Source: Pseudomonas sp. AFG_SD02_1510_Pfu_092 (GTDB taxonomy: Bacteria > Pseudomonadota > Gammaproteobacteria > Pseudomonadales > Pseudomonadaceae). Taken from it: a stretch of 64,000 bases of DNA. The number at the start of each line of letters is the position of its first letter. Position 1 is the first letter of the stretch. Of the stretch, positions 60,533-64,000 are shown in pieces. The stretch spans positions 1 through 64,000 of the forward strand of contig NZ_PUQD01000017.1 of NCBI RefSeq assembly GCF_003331055.1, read 5' to 3'. The position numbers and the translations under genes were made by a program. The notes beneath the pieces were generated by a model. That model was not told where the DNA came from, did not search any database, and saw nothing but the letters and a program-made list of their open reading frames with translations.

Positions 60533-62662
60533 TCAGAAAGTATACGAAACCCCGGCCTGCACCGTCCGCGGTGCGCCTGGGTAGGCGTAGAAGTTGAACG
60601 CACCCTCGTCGTATTCCTTGTTGAACAGGTTCTTCACATCCAGGTTGAGACGAACGTGTTCGTTGACCTTGTAGAAGGTCAGCAGGTCGACGACGGTGTA
60701 CTGGTCCATGTTGTAGGTGACTGCCTCGGTCTGGCCATTGCGGTCATCGACATATTTCACCCCGACCCCCAGGCCAAGGCCTTTGGCGAATCCGCCCTGG
60801 AATTCGTAGGTGTTGAGCAGGCTGAAGGTGTTCTGTGGAATGTTCGCCAGGCGCGTACCGCTCGGCAGCCGCTGGTCCTTGGTCACTTCGGCGTCAACGT
60901 AAGCGTAACCACCGATCATCCGCCATTCTGGCGTGATGTTGCCGGCGACGGTGATATCCAGGCCGCGGCTACGTACTTCACCGGCGGCGATGCTGTAGTT
61001 GGGATCGACCGGGTCACGGGTCAGCACGTTCTCCTTGACGATGTGGTAGATCGCCGCGTCAACGCTCAGTTGACGGTCCAGCGCTTCCCATTTCACACCC
61101 AGCTCATAGGACGTGCCTTTTTCCGGGTCGAAACCTGCGCCTTGCCGGCTGGCGCCCGTGTTGGGCTTGAACGAGCGGGCGGTGTTGGCATAGACCGCGA
61201 CCGTGTCGGTCAGGTCGTAGATCAGGCCGAAGCGCGGGGTGACGCCGTTCTCGCCTTTGTTGAAGTCGCCCGTGGTGTTGAGCTTGTTGTCATAGTCATG
61301 CTCGAAACGCTCGAAGCGCACCCCGGCCAGTGCCTTCAGGCGCTCGGTCAGGGCTACCTGGTCCTGGATGAAGGCCGCCCAGGTCTTGAGGTTTTCCTTG
61401 TCGTGGGTGGTGGTGCGGGTCAGGGCGGGGCGTGGCTGGCCCAGTACCGGGTCGAAGATGTCGATCGGGTAGGCACTGTCACCCGCGGCCGAGCGGCGGA
61501 TGATCGAGTTGTAATCGTAGTCTTCGTACTCGATACCGGTCAGTAGCGTGTGAGCGAAGCCGCCGGTGTTGAAATAGCCGGTGAGATTGAGCTGGTAGTC
61601 GCGGTCGGTCCACTCCAGTTTGCGGTAGTTGAAGTTGCGTCCCAATGTGCGACCGTCGGCTTGCAATGCGTTGGCCTCCACCGCGTTGCCCTTGAGCGAA
61701 CAGTCGAGCCACTGCATGCCACCGCCCAGCGCCCAGTTTTCATTGAGCATGTGCTCGAAACGCACTTGGGCCATGTTGTTGTCGTTGTGCAGCAGGTTGT
61801 CGCTGCCTTTCTCCCAGATGTAGGTGTCGCGCGAAGCACTGCCGGTCTGGGTCGGGTAGCGGGTCAGGCCGCGGTCCAGCGGGTGGTTGTTGCGCATGAA
61901 GTCGCCTTCGAAGACGATCTTCGTGCTGTCGTTGACCTGCCAGCTGATCACCGGCGCCACGTCATAGCGCTCGCTTTCGACGTCGTCGCGGAAGCTTTCG
62001 CCGCCTTCGCCCAGCAGGTTCAGGCGGTAGGCCAGCGAACCGTCCTGGCTCAGCGGCCCGCTGGCGTCCAGGGTGGCGCGCTGCATGCCCTGGTCATCGA
62101 ACTGGCTGCCCAGGGTCACCTTCGCTTCCGGCAATGGCTGCTTGCTGACCACGTTGAAGGTTCCCCCGGGGTCGCCGCGCCCGTACAGGCTGCTGGCCGG
62201 GCCACGCAGCACTTCCAGGCGTTCGACGGTATTGGCGTCCGGGGCATTGGGGTAGCCACGGTTGATCGGGAAGCCGTTGCGGTAGAACTCGCCGCTGGTG
62301 AAACCACGCACGGTAAAGGTGGTCAGGCCCTGGCCGCCGAAATTGTTGGCGCGGCCGACACCGCCAGCGTAGTCCAGGCCATCCTGCAGGCGGGTGGCAC
62401 CGGTGTCTTGCAGAACGTCCTTGGGTACCACGCTGACCGATTGCGGGGTTTCGTGCAGGGCGGTGTCGGTACGGGTGGCGCTGGCCGAGCGGCTGGCCTT
62501 GTAGCCGACGACCGGGCCGTCGGCGCGTTCGCTGTCGGCACTGCTGGTAATGCTCAGCGCCTGGAGTTCTATCTGGGCGGGTTCGCCGAGCGATTCAGGT
62601 TCGGCGAAGGCCAGCGGGGAAACGGCATGAAGCACACAAAGCGAAACGAACGTGCGACGCAT
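60533..62662 (-). CDS. TonB-dependent siderophore receptor
   Basis: A 709-residue outer-membrane receptor. A signal peptide (to FAEPE, residue about 22) is followed by the plug domain with TPQSVSVVPKDVLQD and VERLEVLRGPASSLYGRGDPGGTFNVVSKQP (read in parts, about 140-165). The 22-stranded barrel ends VQAGVSYTF with the terminal Phe. It is the FhuA/FpvA-like siderophore class; the ligand is unknown. No signalling N-terminal domain is present. A Fur-box-like sequence lies 60-85 bp upstream of the start, so iron control is expected. No TonB or siderophore gene is adjacent. Confidence 0.92.
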   Translation of the reverse strand: MRRTFVSLCVLHAVSPLAFAEPESLGEPAQIELQALSITSSADSERADGPVVGYKASRSASATRTDTALHETPQSVSVVPKDVLQDTGATRLQDGLDYAGGVGRANNFGGQGLTTFTVRGFTSGEFYRNGFPINRGYPNAPDANTVERLEVLRGPASSLYGRGDPGGTFNVVSKQPLPEAKVTLGSQFDDQGMQRATLDASGPLSQDGSLAYRLNLLGEGGESFRDDVESERYDVAPVISWQVNDSTKIVFEGDFMRNNHPLDRGLTRYPTQTGSASRDTYIWEKGSDNLLHNDNNMAQVRFEHMLNENWALGGGMQWLDCSLKGNAVEANALQADGRTLGRNFNYRKLEWTDRDYQLNLTGYFNTGGFAHTLLTGIEYEDYDYNSIIRRSAAGDSAYPIDIFDPVLGQPRPALTRTTTHDKENLKTWAAFIQDQVALTERLKALAGVRFERFEHDYDNKLNTTGDFNKGENGVTPRFGLIYDLTDTVAVYANTARSFKPNTGASRQGAGFDPEKGTSYELGVKWEALDRQLSVDAAIYHIVKENVLTRDPVDPNYSIAAGEVRSRGLDITVAGNITPEWRMIGGYAYVDAEVTKDQRLPSGTRLANIPQNTFSLLNTYEFQGGFAKGLGLGVGVKYVDDRNGQTEAVTYNMDQYTVVDLLTFYKVNEHVRLNLDVKNLFNKEYDEGAFNFYAYPGAPRTVQAGVSYTF

Positions 62663-62723
62663 CGACGGTACGATCCTGAAGTAGGGCACTGAGGGCAGGG
62701 AAGATGCGCGGGGAAACTACTAC

Positions 62724-62747
62724 GAATCATTATCAAAAGCATTATTT
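62724..62747. promoter_or_regulatory. Fur-box-like site
   Basis: The + strand reads AATCATTATC (62726-62735), identical to the 3' half of the Fur consensus, followed by AAAAGCATTAT. It lies upstream of the siderophore receptor on the opposite strand. Confidence 0.68.
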
Positions 62748-62796
62748 TTGTTTGGCACTGGTGTACCAGATACCAGGCAGGTTGATCGGTGCTCGC

Positions 62797-62870
62797 TTTT
62801 TCGCGGGCATGCCCGCTCCCACAGAGACCGCAATCCCTTGTGGGAGCGGGCGAGCCCGCGAAGAAGCCGG
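62797..62870. repeat. Inverted REP pair
   Basis: TTTTTCGCGGGCATGCCCGCTCCCACA and GTGGGAGCGGGCGAGCCCGCGAAGAA (in parts) face each other. The pair lies between the end of the stress-protein gene and the start of the receptor, both on the minus strand. Confidence 0.85.
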
Positions 62871-62887
62871 CACCCATCGACCTGTCG

Positions 62888-63778
62888 TCAGCGAAGGCCC
62901 TTTATCGCCAGCACATTGCACAACGGGTGTTCCAGCACATGCGCCGTGGTCCCGCCGAGGAATGTCTGCATGGCGTCATGCCGGTGGCTGCCCATCACGA
63001 TCACATCCGCCCGGCTGTGCCCGACGAACTGGGCAATGGCCTTGATCGCCGCGCCTTCCAGGAAGTGCCTGCGCTCCAGGGGGATCTGATGGTGATCGCC
63101 CAGGCGGTTGAACGCCGCCCGCTGCGCGGTGCGCAGGCTGCCATCGAAACCGGGCATGGTCACCGTGCCCGCGCCGAAATCGGCGATGTGGGTCCTGGCC
63201 GCGTCGCACACATGCAGCAGGTGCAGCTCGGCGTTGCACTGCAGGGCCAGGGCGTGGGCGCAGTGGATCACCTGCTCGTCGAGGTGCTCGCCAGCGCCAT
63301 GGCTGTTCAGGTCCACCGCAGCGGCAATCTGCCGCGGCAGGGGCAGGCGGATATCGCTGACCAGGTGCACGGCAACCGGGCTGTCCTTGAGCAACTGCCA
63401 GTCCAGTGGCGTGACCAGCAGGCGCTTGAGCACCGGTTCGTGCTGCACGTCCTTGATCAGCAGGTCGCAACCCAGCTGTTCGACCCGCTGCAGCACACTG
63501 CCCAGCGGGTCACGGGTCAGCAGCAGCTCGGTGGACACATCCAGGCCGGCGTTACCCAGTTGTTCGGCTTCGTCGGCCAACCATTGGCGGTTGTCGCCGA
63601 GCAGCCGCTCACGCTCGCGGCTATCGCTGATCAGGCCGAAGGTGTCGACATCGTCGACGAACACATTGATATCCAGCAAGGCACCGCTGGATTCCGCCAA
63701 CGCCGCAGCGCGTTGCAGCGCCGGGGTGTGGCGCATCTGCGGGCCGAGCATGACGAACAGACGCTTGAACTGGCTCAT
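62888..63778 (-). CDS. Tandem universal stress protein
   Basis: A 296-residue protein with two UspA folds. The first half (MSQFKRLFVMLGPQ... to about 140) is diverged and lacks a clear nucleotide loop. The second half starts RQIAAAVDLNSHG and keeps the ATP-type motif VIVMGSHRHDAMQTFLGGTTAHVL (read in parts, G-x2-G-x9-G-like, about 258-280). It resembles UspE. It is likely cytosolic and stress-induced; the gap to the next gene holds no clear promoter. Confidence 0.9.
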   Translation of the reverse strand: MSQFKRLFVMLGPQMRHTPALQRAAALAESSGALLDINVFVDDVDTFGLISDSRERERLLGDNRQWLADEAEQLGNAGLDVSTELLLTRDPLGSVLQRVEQLGCDLLIKDVQHEPVLKRLLVTPLDWQLLKDSPVAVHLVSDIRLPLPRQIAAAVDLNSHGAGEHLDEQVIHCAHALALQCNAELHLLHVCDAARTHIADFGAGTVTMPGFDGSLRTAQRAAFNRLGDHHQIPLERRHFLEGAAIKAIAQFVGHSRADVIVMGSHRHDAMQTFLGGTTAHVLEHPLCNVLAIKGLR

Positions 63779-63926
63779 CTCACACCTCCACGTGTGGCAG
63801 CCCCCCCGCTGATCTGGCCCTGTTCAGTCTAGACCGTGCAGTGCCGCTTGCCGGGCGGGCGGAGGCTGGCGTGGCACGCCGGGTCGGGTATGATGCGGGC
63901 CCCATCATTTTCACGAGGCCCGCCCC

Positions 63927-64000
63927 ATGTCCCTTAGTGCTGAACAGATCGGCGAATTCCGCGCCTTTGCCGAGCAGCTGGCCGACGCTGCCGCCGTGGC
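63927..64000 (+). CDS. Inositol-monophosphatase-like protein, 5' part only
   Basis: Only the first 24 codons are in the window (MSLSAEQIGEFRAFAEQLAD...). The ATG at 63927 follows ACGAGG. The start has the pattern of Pseudomonas inositol-monophosphatase/histidinol-phosphatase proteins, and no catalytic motif is included. The call is from memory of similar starts and stays tentative. Confidence 0.45.
   Translation, partial: MSLSAEQIGEFRAFAEQLADAAAV

Overview
The window looks like a chromosomal segment of a Pseudomonas putida-group bacterium. The GC content is high. Many intergenic gaps hold the P. putida type of REP palindrome (a GCGGGC...GCCCGC core followed by CTCCCAC). Gene content and order agree, as I remember it, with P. 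putida KT2440: ppSB2-LOV/pplR2, lexA2-imuA-imuB-dnaE2, the Pea exopolysaccharide locus, and sad with its LysR regulator. I saw no IS element, prophage, CRISPR array, tRNA or rRNA gene.

Layout. 0.2-1.2 kb: a cupin and a GNAT gene in one operon. 1.5-12.1 kb: a blue-light response region. It has a short LOV photoreceptor next to a class II LitR/MerR regulator, an iron-sulfur cryptochrome/photolyase, a divergent DUF1543-SDR pair, and a six-gene lipid/redox operon (NTF2-like, SDR, FAD oxidoreductase, DUF1365, CFA-synthase homologue, DUF2878). Three exact matches to the PplR direct repeat T(G/A)TACA-N12-TGTACA sit at the promoters of these operons. 12.2-17.9 kb: the SOS mutasome cassette lexA2-imuA-imuB-dnaE2, with a LexA2 box over the lexA2 start codon. 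18.0-22.9 kb: an aldo/keto reductase and LysR gene divergent from a two-subunit 3-oxoacid CoA-transferase and an AtoE-type short-chain fatty acid transporter.

23.1-44.8 kb: a large exopolysaccharide locus in three blocks. The first block (+) holds a 58-residue PEP-CTERM-like miniprotein, a Wza-type export protein, an outer-membrane barrel, a Wzz/GumC-type copolymerase and a tyrosine autokinase. The second (-) holds galE, a periplasmic glycosidase and a Wzy/ligase-like protein. The third (+) holds a Wzx flippase, a Tat-signal small protein with a GMC flavoprotein, several glycosyltransferases, an acetyltransferase, a VirK/YbjX protein and the initiating undecaprenyl-phosphate sugar transferase. 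Together they can start, extend, flip, polymerise, trim and export a repeat-unit polysaccharide. Tandem REP arrays with a period of about 119 bp lie at both convergent gene ends of this locus.

45.4-64 kb: accessory metabolism. It holds a LysR and an L-serine dehydratase, a DUF3313 lipoprotein, a HigBA/RelE-type toxin-antitoxin pair, a polyamine block (puuB, a polyamine-binding protein, a glutamylpolyamine synthetase and an AraC regulator), an orphan helicase-like ATPase, sad with its LysR regulator, a small periplasmic protein, PagL, a Fur-type TonB siderophore receptor, a tandem universal stress protein, and the start of an inositol-monophosphatase-like gene cut by the window edge.
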